From NCBI GenBank assembly GCA_965644295.1, contig CBFFRP010000354.1, positions 1 through 64,000 of the forward strand: a stretch of DNA of 64,000 nucleotides, given 5' to 3'. The notes under the pieces were generated by a model, which did no database searches, was not told where the DNA came from, and saw nothing but the letters and a program-made list of their open reading frames with translations. A program made the translations under genes and the position numbers. The DNA is from Paraphysomonas bandaiensis. Taxonomy: Eukaryota > Chrysophyceae. Shown here piece after piece: positions 43,258 to 55,044 of this stretch; positions within the stretch are counted from its first letter, which is position 1, and every line of letters starts with the position of its first letter.

Positions 43258-46200
43258 CTAACTTGAAATTTTATCGATATAATTCGACGTCTCGATATAC
43301 TTGAGATGCAAGCTAAGGTAGCCCGTGGCAACTCCAGTAATTTCGAGCGCTTTTGTCACCATTAGCTCTTGTTTCTCAAATTCAATGACCTCAGATAGAG
43401 ATATGACAACACCTCCAAGAATAGTACTGCCGCCAAAGTTGTTCTTAGATTTAACTTTCACTCTGAGATTATCAACGCGTTGTTCATACGCATTCTCTAC
43501 CAATACAAACGTAACACTTTCTTCATACACCGGGTTTCGAGTTCCTCGAACCACTTTCGTGATTCTCTTGATAGGACCAATTGTAAAAGTTAAATATGGT
43601 CGCATTGACGTCGTCCCAATTGGTAGCTTTAGTTCTTCGCAGGAAATGCGAGAAATTATAAGAATTCCATATACTTTACGTGTACTTGGACCTTGTACAC
43701 AGCAAGACATCACATCAGAACTATTACTATCTTCTCCGTCAACATGATAGCTGCTGAAATCGTACGACTGTTTCAATATAGAATAATTGGATTTGTAATC
43801 CACAACAGGTATAAGAGATTCACTGGTAATAATGTCTTCATTCAGAATGCTCAGTGGGAGGCTGAAGAGGATGTCCTCAACAGTGCGGCTATCGATATGA
43901 ACATTCTGAAGTCTAAAGTATGTCACGGCTACTCGAATGGAACCAGACTTCACTTTTGCTAGTTTCAGATCAAATTCTTTCGTAACACCATGCTTCATAT
44001 ATCCCAAATCAAGGTCAGCACGTCCAAGAAAATCAGGGGCAGATCCAACATCGTAATCGAAAACCGTAAGCTCGATATGTTGGCAGGCGGGGTCATAAAC
44101 TGGAAAATCAAAGTATTCATTGCTCCAAACGGGGTTAAGATTTTTGTATATGACTTCTGTGCGCACGACCTCATCAAGGTAGCTGATCTCAACAAAAGGG
44201 TCTGAAGTGGTCAGGTCACCGATCTCAAGATCACTGCAGCTGAGGATTTGTATCGTCAATACGCCATGTGGAGTCTCCACAAGCATTCCACCCTCCGAAA
44301 CTCCCTTAATTAATGGGATTTGCATCCACTTGGGATATAGCATCCGCGTTGCCAAAGTCTGTTTAATAACCTAAAAAAGCAAAATTAAACCCAAAATATC
44401 TAATATATATTGACAACCTGGGCAATCGCAGGGCCAAACCCTACTTCTTTTGAATTATCTTTTTTCAAATCAAGGTCGCCAAATGTAACAGATACATCAA
44501 CGTCTGGTTTTTTCATGAAGGTTGCCTTGGCAACTTTATATGGCATGGGACTGTCTAGATCATCTGATGAAACGACTTCCACCCGCACTGTTCCAGAGAA
44601 ACGGAGATTGTATATATCAATACTGAGTGTCTGACCTAATAGTTCGACATCACAAGTGATAAGTCCATCAGATATCCAATTGAACTCCAAGTTCAATTGA
44701 ACCTGTATATAGCGCAATAAGCAGCACATACTTGCACCAAAAAGAAACATACATTAGAGTTCCCTGGAATGGGGTCTAGTACCTCCATGGTTGAGAATAT
44801 GGGGGGGCGTGTGCCAACTGAAGCGCTCTTCATAACCATGCTGGACAGGAAGCTTGGCTTTTTTCGACTGAATATGTCATTTGCCTTCGCAATTAGTTTA
44901 GGTTCGGCGATGTCTCCTATCTTCTTCCAGGCTTGCGCCATGAGTTTGTTTATCCATTGACATTGACTCTTCCCTGAGTCTTGAGCCCAAACAGGAAGAT
45001 CTTTAACCACTCGGTGGACTAGGGCTGGATCAGATACGATTCCCATTACTACATCCCAGTCCCTCCGGTTTTTCATGTGATACACGTAGGCACAGATTGC
45101 AGTTGTGATGGGAAAGGATACATAAAAAAGCGGCATCGAAATATGCATGAATATGCACGGCACAAGCGACATCCCAAAAAAAAATAAGGGGGTCATTGCC
45201 CAGCCGCAGTTACTGTATAGAGCAGATATTTTGGCTGCTGCGATCTTTTCACCGCCGTCAGTGTCATCATTCGAGGAGTGTACAAAAGAAATTTCTTGAA
45301 CCGGCTTCGATACGTGCTCTGTATAGAGCTTTCGTCGAGTCCTGGCCTGCTCATTATTCTGCCAATATACACTTAGTGGATATAAAATTTCAACAACATA
45401 CACATACAACTTCCTGTCTTTTCTGATCAACCTTAACTTTTACCCAATGAGGTATGTCAGGTAAAATCGCACCGATTATTCCCCGCGCTACAAGCAATAT
45501 ATGCTCCATAACAACTGCGCAGAGTACGAGCGACACGAATTCACCACACATGGACGAGATACCACCCGGTACATAGCGATGTCCATGCCTTGATGCCAGG
45601 AATGCAATAAAGCAATTGACAAATATACCAACAATATTGATTCCCTAACCACATATACTTATAAAGTGAAGAGCTCTGCATGATGTACGCACCTCCATGA
45701 CACTCATCCAGGGCTCCATAATATTGCCGACCCAGGCACTCTCGTCCAGTACTGGGCGTCGACACCTCACCAGTCGGTGCAGGTCTCCACCAATCTCCCT
45801 ACTGCATTGCAATGTTGCCAGCAATGGGGCGAGCGGATATACACCAGAAAAACAAACAACTGTTGAGTACAGCAGAATTTTCGAGATGTGACTAGCGCCA
45901 ACGTCATACACCTACAAAAGAGCAATCTAACGACAATAACCTCAGCAAAAAGGCGGTCTCACCGGAGCCTTCCCTTCTTGGTAGAGAAAACTTTCATAAC
46001 TATTAGTATCCGTACAAAATGACTGTTGACTTAGGCTATCATCATCCCCGCAATTGAGCGGCATCCTCGAATACCCTATGGGAGCACGTTCTCGGGATTC
46101 TGGAGAGGACATACTGGAGCCATTACGATCTCCGTTCCAGAAGGCAGAGAATTCATCATCGCTATCGTCGTCAAGGTCATCACCATCTTTGCGTCGCTTC

Positions 46201-47864
46201 CTCCAGGCAGCTCTCCGAAACATTGCCGGCCGTTGCCCAGTGGTTGGTTTCGCAGTTTGTGTAGGGGGCAACTTCCGCTTTTTCGATTGCTTTGTGTCCG
46301 AAGCCTTTCCAATGATCGACTTCAGAATACTCTTCGCACCTTTGAGAGCATAGCTGCGAGGACTGTACACGTCAGGTCTCTCCACTGTGATAGTCATACT
46401 ATGTCTCCGATTTCGGTGGTTGTGTGGTGCAGAGGGGGAACCTATATACGACACAGCGGAATGGTAGACTTCCACGAAAGCGCTCTGAATCCCCTCAGAT
46501 GCAGTGAAAAGAGAATCATCACTGACAGGCAGGCGGTCACGTAGCTGCCAAAAAAAATCAAATATGCACAGAACGGAGTCGATACGAAAGTACATTTTTC
46601 TATCGTACCTCATCTGCAACGAACATACATGACAACACTACACCGACGCTCTCAAAGTCTCGTATCCAGAGGGTGAGGTACAACAGTCCGGCAAATCGGT
46701 TTACCAGTTGAACTATGCAACTAATACATACAAGCCTATCGTACCGCTGGCTAGATGTTTGCACCGGTTCCATATCTGCTATGCACTCACACACGCGAGT
46801 AAGTCGCGGCTCCATTGCAGGAACTAGGAGACTAGAACGGAGTAACACATGAGCGCCAATGAAATCTGTATGCAAAACGCACCTATAAAGCACAAGTGGA
46901 GCTTTGCTGATGTAAAGAACAGTCCCAATCCACCGCACGACATATTTCTTCATCAATAGTGACATCAATATAATACATACTTAGCTCCTACCTGTAAACC
47001 CAAGCACATGGATACCGCATACACTGAAGACACCAAAGAGGTCACGCACACAACCACCACCAATAAACTTCCTGGTATAGCATTCTTAATCGCCTGAAAC
47101 TTAGAAGCAGGCTGCTCCCACGTCGCTGCCGCTGTAGCGTGTGAACTAACAGACTCCCAAGAAAAAACAGTGGTGGCCATATGTTGTCTCCAGTTCTTGA
47201 TAAAAGCAATACTCCAGCCACTCATTAGGAGACAGGCGGCAGGTACAAATAGAGAGTCTGCAGAAAAGAAAAATAACTGATAGAGAAACAGAATGAGACC
47301 TAGCCAGCAAGGGACATTTAAAGAAAAAGAGAAAAATTTCAGCCACGTGAAGTAGACCGCTATAGATGGGCCGAAGTATGAGCTTATCTTTGCGTCAGAA
47401 CTTGAGATGGCCACTTCAGCCAGGTCGCTGCGTCTATGAAGCAGGAAACATTCTGTGTACTCGAATCCGGCCCTCGTGATAAGATCCATTGCTTGACATG
47501 CAAGAAAAGTACGTTGAGGTGTACTATATTTATCATATGTGACAATAGGAAGGGCACATTGCACTGCGAGTTTCACAATCAACTCCGATGACAGTCCAAC
47601 GCTTACAAAGCAATGATCACTGTCTTCATCAGAAACACATGACCCAATCAAAAAACCTCTTTCAACTAAACGAGTTGTTACATTACTAACATCTTTTAAC
47701 ATAATTCCACATATGGCAATTTCAGGACGTAATGTATGATCTTCACGACAGTCGGGTGGACGTTTCGCAAATGCAGTATCTCGTTTGGGTTGTTTTGAAG
47801 TATTGTAAATACTCATTATAATACAAGTCACTATACCAGAGGCTAAGAATAGTGGTAATGGCAT
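43258..47864 (-). CDS. TMEM16/anoctamin fused to SMP lipid-transfer domain and two C2 domains
   Basis: Eight exons: 47864-46992, 46947-46609, 46544-45963, 45911-45693, 45644-45408, 45358-44753, 44702-44418 and 44370-43258. All junctions are phase 0 with GT-AG ends (introns 44-64 nt), giving about 1,417 residues. Anoctamin signatures: SSYFGPSIAVYFTWLKFFSF near residue 160, the VNRFAGLLYLTLW helix, YPLAPLLATLQCSREIGGDL with CRRPVLDESAWVG, and LLVARGIIGAILPDIPHWVK. A TM6-TM7 loop insert of about 170 charged residues fills exon 3. After the last anoctamin helix come a second membrane hairpin (about 805-845) and an SMP domain (about 870-1070; WINKLMAQAWKKIGD, VQLNLEFNWI, LSIDIYNLRFSGTVRVEV). C2A follows (about 1084-1205; SDPFVEISYLD, VFDYDVGSAPDFLGR), then C2B (about 1265-1390). 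TMEM16 proteins scramble lipids or conduct ions; SMP domains carry lipids at ER-membrane contacts. The alternative is two adjacent genes split at the 45359-45407 intron. Confidence 0.85.
46832..46882 (-). other. Possible 51-nt in-frame intron within anoctamin exon 2
   Basis: Inside the exon 46947-46609, minus strand, ATAG|GTGCGT at 46882 and TTCTAG at 46832 bound 51 nt. Removing it keeps frame (LYS-LLVPAME); keeping it is also open (LYRCVLHTDF...). Size and sites match the genuine introns around it. If spliced, the fusion protein is about 1,400 residues. Confidence 0.5.
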
Positions 47865-48770
47865 GATAATATAGTAATATAGTTGGTAACTTATATGATC
47901 ATCAATGTGATAGTCTTTGATTATATATCATGACAAAGAGACTCATATGGTCTCTCTGTGATTCATATCATATCATGTATTGATATTAATAATACTATAG
48001 AATGAAATTTAGATGTGTTTTAATATGTAATTGATATTGAAATGAATGATATTAGTGTGTAGTTGGTTAAGGTAAGTGCCTTGTACTGCTGTGTTGTGCT
48101 GTGTGTGGATATGTTGGTATGATGGTATGTACTTGTTGACTACTGGTTATATAAAATCATAATGTATAAGTACGATTTGACAATGTAGGTATAGAGGGAT
48201 GTGAATATCCATAGGTACGGTTTGTACTACAATACTTGTTCAGCAGTGGAGTACACATCACATCTAGATATCAGAAATCATATGCATATACACAAAGCTC
48301 TGTGTAGGTATCCACATATCCATATATCCCTGTATTCCTTGTATTCTACAACAGTATTCCCACTACGTATTCTTCATCAGTTGTACAGAACCAAAAGCGG
48401 TATATTTCCTATAGAAATTCCTACTACCAAATCCCTGTGTGTGTATATTCCATCCATATGTATGTGTCCTATCATACCATCCTACAGCAATACCACACAT
48501 ACCATACTGTACATACATACATACATACATACATACATACACATACATACATACATACATACACATACATGTATCTCTAGCCAGTCTCTTGGAAATTCAT
48601 ATACCATATTCTCGTATGTACCATATAGTGATTGTATGCTATTGATTCATTTATTCATCTATTACCACTATATATACAACTGTATGTATACACTCCATCT
48701 CTTCTAAACACTCATCACTCTCTCATCACACTCTCATTACATACATACACATACATACATACATCATACT
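47865..48770. promoter_or_regulatory. Shared divergent interval (anoctamin fusion / LysM-TLDc) with CATA microsatellite
   Basis: 906 bp between opposed starts. Bases 48508-48570 are an imperfect (CATA)n microsatellite, with a second shorter tract at 48740-48766 just before the LysM-TLDc start. No gene in this interval; the plus frame 48201-48707 is microsatellite translation. Confidence 0.55.
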
Positions 48771-50184
48771 ATGAATACAACAAATGATACCATTACATCC
48801 AATTCATATATATATACAGTACGTGATGGTGATACACTTGAAGGTATATCAATTAAATTTAATATAAGAGGTAATATATTACGACGTATCAACCATCTGT
48901 GTGGTGGAGGACATAAACTCTATCCAGGACAAGTAATCCATACTTACATTAATATATCATACACTTATATATATATACTTATATAGATATTAAATTTAAG
49001 GGCACCATCATTACCAAACGATATCAGGTTAACATATTATTATATTATCATATGATATAAACTAGTAGTATAGTCCACTTCCACCTCTTCCTCCTCCTGA
49101 TTCCGACTCATCTGGTTTCTCATCTGAACCAGTACATATCAAAGGATCACCTATTGAAGTCACTGAAGAACCAGGAGTAGTAATGAAGCTCGTTAAGAGT
49201 CTTTGGTGGTCTGACGATGGTGGGGAAAATGCTGCTGCTGCAGAACATTCCCCTGTGGATACCTCTTTTTCTTCGTATACTGCGGAATCTCCTGTCCTTG
49301 TGCAAGACCATGAAGAAGGACATGGGCAACAAGCTGAAGTTGTGGACAATGTAGTTCTGGATGATGAATTCGATGCCGAGATCGTTTCAATGCATCCGCC
49401 TCGTACTTCTCCTGCCGCCTGTAGCATCGTCCCCTCACCCATACAAGTGGCTCCTGTTCTGGTTGGAGATGGAGCAATTCTTCGACCTGCTTTAACCGGA
49501 GCTCTTGCTAAGCATGTTCCTATTACTCTGCAAGCGGACAAATGGATTTTGCTATATAGCGTGCTCAACGATGGTGCAGATTTGACCTCATTTTATGGCA
49601 AGACTGCAGGTACACTTGCCGTTCACCGGATTATAGTAGAATATGCAATGAGATCTGACATTTTAAATCTTGTTCATATCAATTGGGTGTCGTATATTTT
49701 CTTTATCCATCGTTTTGATGTACATATATAATCTAATAGTACAGGCAATATGTACACCATTCTTGTGGTTGAGACCATGTCTGGTGAGGTATTCGGCGGA
49801 TTTGCGTCTGCCAGTTGGCATGTATCACAATCGTTTTACGGTACTGGCGAGAGCTTCATATTTTGTACCTCTTGTGATGAGGAGGGGGAGGGGGTACAGG
49901 TTTACCGATGGACAATGGAGAACGACCTTATCATGTGGAGCTGCCAGTCGCAGGTGGCAATGGGAGGAGGGGGAGACGGTTTCGGGTTCGTGCTTGACGC
50001 GGATTTTCTCACCGGACAGAGTAATAGCTGCACCGCATTTGGAAATCCGCCTTTGACCTCTAACAGAGGATCGTTCCGCATTGCTAATGTGGAGGTGTGG
50101 GGATTCGAGAGTATTGTGTCTGCACGAAAGAAGTCCCCATTACGATCCAGGATGAAACGGATCGGTGACAGAGGCCGTTTCTGA
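48771..50184 (+). CDS. OXR1/NCOA7-like LysM-TLDc protein
   Basis: Four exons: 48771-48932, 48987-49027, 49074-49609 and 49745-50184, giving about 392 residues. Exons 1-2 encode a LysM domain (YTVRDGDTLEGISIKFNIRG, then LYPGQ|ILNL across the junction). A Pro/Ser/Asp/Glu-rich linker follows. The TLDc domain spans exons 3-4: DKWILLYSVLNDGADLTSFY, TILVVETMSGEVFGGFASAS, FYGTGESFIFC, GGGGDGFGFVLDADFLTGQS and IANVEVWGF. LysM plus TLDc is the layout of oxidation-resistance proteins, which protect against oxidative stress; some TLDc proteins bind the V-ATPase. The exon 3 acceptor TATAG|TCC was chosen because the earlier CTAG sites break frame. The last intron, 135 nt, is unusually long here. Confidence 0.9.
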
Positions 50185-51007
50185 TTCCTCAAACTCTGCG
50201 ATTCCATAGCCGTGAATCTTGGAATAATTCGTTCTATTTTATAGTTCTTCATCTACACTCATGAGAGTGCAACTAGCTCATGTATATAATGTGATTAATT
50301 TGTTTAAAGTCGAAAGTTATGAACGTAATTATTGAAAGATTTTTATTGTCGTTCAGATTCTGCTACAATTTCTCATGTTGACATATTTGTGTACAATAGT
50401 TTTGATATCCTCTTTCGTTATCGAACGGTAGAACTTAATATTATTACCCCTGACATTGGTGCCGGCTATCACACCACTCTTTTGAAGGATATCAGTAATT
50501 ACTACTCCCACGGATGCAGTTATCGGTAATGTGGGGAAGCAGAGATCTGATATGCTAATGAAACAGACAAAATAAGAATTCGCCTTCCCTGACCAGTGCA
50601 GAAAGCACAAATCAAGGTTTTAAAAATGAGATGACTGGCGCTTCGGAAGTACTAAATATAGAAATACACACACTACCCACCAAGCAACTTTACCTATTCA
50701 CGTCAAAGAATGCAATTATATTTTTACGTATATTGCCACTAATAAGCTACAGTAGTAGCATACGCAATGGACAATATCACTCCATTATCTACTTCAATAA
50801 AACTGTTCACGTTTTAACGATATATTGAATAACAGTACAAAATGTCTAACTTATATGCACCATACAATTTATACGACATACAATAATGTTCTTGTGCATC
50901 GTAGGAACATGAATTCGATGCCCTACTAATAATTTATGTTTAGATTTAAAAAAAAGCAATGGATATTATGATGATTTTCACGAGAGTGGATATAAACTCG
51001 GAAAATT
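50185..51007. other. Convergent interval, no gene
   Basis: AT-rich; the short frames at 50332-50529, 50353-50610 and 50631-50828 have no recognisable content. Confidence 0.5.
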
Positions 51008-51190
51008 TAGTGCTTTCAGGGAGAATCGGAAAATGGAGAATCGGAAAAAGTAGTGCTTTCAGGGAGAATCGGAAAATGGAGAATCGGAAAAAGTAGTGCT
51101 TTCAGGGAGAATCGGAAAATGGAGAATCGGAAAAAGTAGTGCTTTCAGGGAGAATCGGAAAATGGAGAATCGGAAAAAGTAGTACTTTCA
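51008..51190. repeat. 43-bp minisatellite abutting the cyclase stop codon
   Basis: Units start TAGTGCTTTCAGGGAGAATC at 51008, 51051, 51094 and 51137, with a partial variant at 51180. Each unit itself contains two copies of GGAGAATCGGAAAA. The first four copies are essentially identical, implying recent expansion. The array ends inside or directly next to the stop codon (51188-51190) of the minus-strand cyclase gene. Confidence 0.92.
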
Positions 51191-54100
51191 GGGAGAAATT
51201 TTAATTGCAGTTGACGAAGTGCAGCACATGGACTGTATGACAGCATGCATCCCCTCCTTAACAATCGCAACTATTCCCATCGGAGGGCGAAATGTGGCCT
51301 GCATGTGCTCAACTCTTCCGAGTACAGCCATTAGAATAGGGGACTGTGCATAGTTTCCCTGAGTAGCTGCAATTTTTTGTCGAGTGGTAGCAATGCATTT
51401 ATCCATCAATCGTGAGAGTACAGCCATCTCGGTACTAGATGTGCATTGGTTGCAGGCAACTTCCAGATATGGGATGAGAGATTCTACTTCCCCATGTTGC
51501 AAAAGGTGAGTTACAGCCTGGCATGCATACTCGAAAGCAAGGTGGTGTGGGGCATCCTGGGCACTCATGGCATAGTGGTAGCTTAGACTGCAAACAACCG
51601 TACCAGTTAGACACGCATCACAATTTTAATTTATCCCACATTACCGGAATATATGCGGTGACAAATTATTCTTGTAGAGTCTCTGCATGGTCGATGCAAT
51701 GACTGCATGAATGGCTTGTGCGTCGCTAAAACATAAGATGAGGAAAATGAATTACGTGCTTGCAATGTAGAACCTCGGTGGCACCAAATCGTAGACATAT
51801 TTCCGTATTATTCCACTAGAAAAGCTGACGACACCATCTGCCAGAGTTACCAGAAATCCTTTATTTTCAAGTGATTGCAGACTTTTACGCAGAATAGACT
51901 TCAATTCAGGAGATATAATTTCTCTGAGTACCTCAACTGCAAACTCTTCTCCAATTATACTTGCCGTTTTAATAATCATTCGACTACTATGAGAAACTCT
52001 TTCCAGCATCGATACAATTAAGGAATTGTCTTTCAAACTCGCCACAATCTCATTGATATTATCAGTTTGTGACTCTTTGAAATAATTAACAATCTTCCAA
52101 ACCAAAAATGGGTTTCCCATAGATATTGAATTCACGGCATGTAGAGCTTCTTGTGAAAGGGTGATATTAACTTCATTCTCAACAATCGTTGATATAGTGC
52201 GATCTGACAGAGGGCGTAGAGTTAAACTATGTAAACACCCGGAATGTATGGAGCCACAAAACGCTTCAAACTCTATACAATGTCTGCAAAAACAATGACG
52301 CATACTATATACACAAGTAGGTAATATACCTAGTAGGTACATCTCTCGAAGGCAGTTTCGTCGACTTTCCTTTAGATAGCATCGATTCGCTGCTCATCGA
52401 TCGCTCAATGGAGTGATCAACAGATTCTGGAGAACCAAGAGGCTGTGTGTAGTCTTCAGTCAATGTATGTGGGTAGAGTGGAATGTACGAGCGATGAACA
52501 CGAACAGTCAAACACAACAAAGCGTTTATACCCATCGAGGCAAGTTTAGTAATAGTCTCCCATGTGAATCGGCACATGAAGTGAGCATTGTCAATCGCTA
52601 CGACAGAGATTCCAGCACTCAATATATAGTAAAGCAATTCTGCCACAATCTTTGCTCGAGATGGCGAAAGCGTCGGAGATATAGAACGCTTAATCGCCAA
52701 TTCATCTGACTCTGGAAGGTCCCAGTGCCAATCAATGCCCAGTTGATGCTGTATCAGAGGGAAAATCCACATACCTATTTCTCTTTCGGAGTGGGAAGGA
52801 AAAGCACTCTTCAACAGTTTTATAATCCCATCCTTGTCGCACAATGAACTAACAATGCCACTTGCAGCCAGAATCTCTCGGAATATTTTTCGTAGAGCAT
52901 TACTGGGTGTGGAGTCATCATCACTCACCAAACGAACAAATACAGCTGAGCGAGGGTATTCACCAGATACAGTTTCTGCGCGGTTCAGACGATTTATAAA
53001 GTGGTTCATCACATCCGTTTTCCCTGTAAAATTTACAGGTAAATAACAATTAAGACGCTAAACGTGCTCTTACCCGAGCCAGATACTCCTTTAATGACGA
53101 ATACCTCCGTACATGCTTTGACATCAGTGAAGCTGTGACGCAAAAATCGTTTTTCTCCTGTGGACTGACGGGAAAATATGGTAGGGTCATCACCGGTTTC
53201 GACAAGACTGGGCGTAACTGGCTCCGAGTCAGAGCGAGACTTCAACAAGTCTGATCCATGTGAGCCAGCAATCGAAGGAATGATCTGCACACTTGAGTGC
53301 GAGTGAGTGATGTCTGAGTGAGATATATCAGAACATCCAGATGGACAGTTTGCGATTAGGTTTAAATAAGACGCACGGCGAGAGGCAGAGACAAGTTCCA
53401 GGACATCGTTTATCTTGCGCCGCACGTACCCCTCGATACCGAGCATGACATCGTCTCTAACATCTACTGCATGCCGAGTGGGGGGAGAAGTTGAGTGGTA
53501 GCAGTGATAAACTTCTCCACTAGGAATTCCTTTTAGATGAAGGTTTTCGCAAGGGGAGGTTCGTGAAGAGATATCTAACGGAAGCTTTGCGTGCGTACTG
53601 GAGTCCATGAGGATTCGACCGTTGGCCTTGATCATTAATCGGGCAGCCAGATTTACAGATCGGCCTATGGCGACATAGTCCCTCCTGTAGTCAGTACCAA
53701 CTGTTCCACAGTATGTAATCCCAGTAGTTAGTCCAATCGATACTGTATGGTTAAGTGTGTATGATTCATTTTTCATCATAACCGCGCAGCGGAGGGCTTT
53801 AGAGCAATTGGCCGCATGGGAGGCAGTGGGTACCCCCCATAGACCTATTAAGACACATCCCTTGTCGTCAATTAGAAATTGTCGTAGAAATCCCCCGCAG
53901 TCATTCAGACATCGCTGCATAGCTATGAAAAAAGGTTGAAGAGTTTTAACATCACTGAAATCCGCGGAATTATAGCTATCGAGTCTCAGAAAGAGAGTGG
54001 TAACAGAGCGAATTTCTTTGATACCGTGTAACGTGTCGGTTCGAATGGCCTCAGCAACAGGGGCGGGCACACAGCTGATCATATCCTCCAGTGTGCAGCA

Positions 54101-55044
54101 CCCGGGCAGATCAAACTTCGGGGTGCTGTAATAGCGCTCCGGGCACTGAATATAAAAAGGATACAACATCACAGATATATATTTCGAAGGTAATATGAAA
54201 GCTTACCACAACTAGAGAGGGGTCGTACTCAACTTTATAGTACTGCTCCTGCTCACAACAATCAGTTCCACGAACACTTTCACCACTCGAAGCAACAGGG
54301 TGGGCATTAAACACAGATTTACTAGCAGTATATACATCGCCGGTGATCACAAGCTCCCGGCTACCCGCATAATTGATACCCTTGTCAATATGTTCCAAAC
54401 AAGGGCTGTTCATTATGTAAGTGCAGTGGTTATTATATCCTCCAATGAGTGCCATGCACATCTTGCCGCTGGACACCACTACATGGGTTTGAGTGCCATC
54501 CATTTCACATTGAGTGAGATGAAGTCCACAGCGCACAGCACGCAAAGAACACTCCTGTAGAGTAGACTCTTGCTGTTGTGGAAGAAATACACAGAGCAAC
54601 GAATCACCTGCGAATTCAAGAACTGCGAAAAATAAAATTAATAATTTCCAATACACAGCGACGTTACAACATACCATCACCACCATGTAAGTATATAATT
54701 TTGACAAAATTTGCAAAAGACTGGTCCGTAATTAAGCGGAGTTGATCCAAACCGACAGTTCCTTGAGAGCACAATGCACTGGACAGCTTTGTGAACCCGG
54801 ATATATCCGCCAGTAAGCAACACCCATCAAAGTATACACTCTCTCCGAGTGGTGGGAATCGACGAAGGCTACTGGGACAAAAAGATGCCCATAATTCAGT
54901 AAAACTTGCTGTATGATCTATATGATCATCTACAGTACTCATCATAGATTTAATTCTTTTTGGTGATGTGGCATAATAGCTACTTGTTTCACTAGAACTA
55001 TCATCATCATTTGATGATAATGATGTACTCCATACTCTTGACAT
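51188..55044 (-). CDS. Soluble-type adenylyl cyclase (ADCY10-like): tandem cyclase domains plus ATPase
   Basis: Seven exons: 55044-54675, 54622-54207, 54145-53074, 53023-52330, 52283-51774, 51725-51645 and 51587-51188, giving about 1,180 residues. Cyclase domain 1 has LLADISGFTKLS (metal Asp near 80) and VLEFAGDSLLCVF (second Asp near 130). Cyclase domain 2 begins near residue 314 (TLFLRLDSYNSADF) and holds GTDYRRDYVAIGRSVNLAAR, with the Asn and Arg that stabilise the transition state. A Walker A motif, GVSGSGKT near 614-621, is completed only by splicing. A Walker-B-like VVAIDNAHF follows, then STAND-ATPase-like helices. This is the order of bicarbonate/calcium-responsive soluble cyclases, which make cAMP. 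It is shorter than the mammalian protein (about 1,600) because the helical C-terminus is reduced. Confidence 0.88.

Noticed and set aside
44753-45196. Independent extended-synaptotagmin gene starting at the ATG near 45196
   Set aside because: Possible in principle, but it would waste a perfectly phased upstream exon and place its promoter in coding sequence; kept as the main alternative to the fusion.
48201-48707. 168-codon plus frame upstream of the LysM-TLDc gene
   Set aside because: Translation of the CATA microsatellite and AT-rich promoter sequence.
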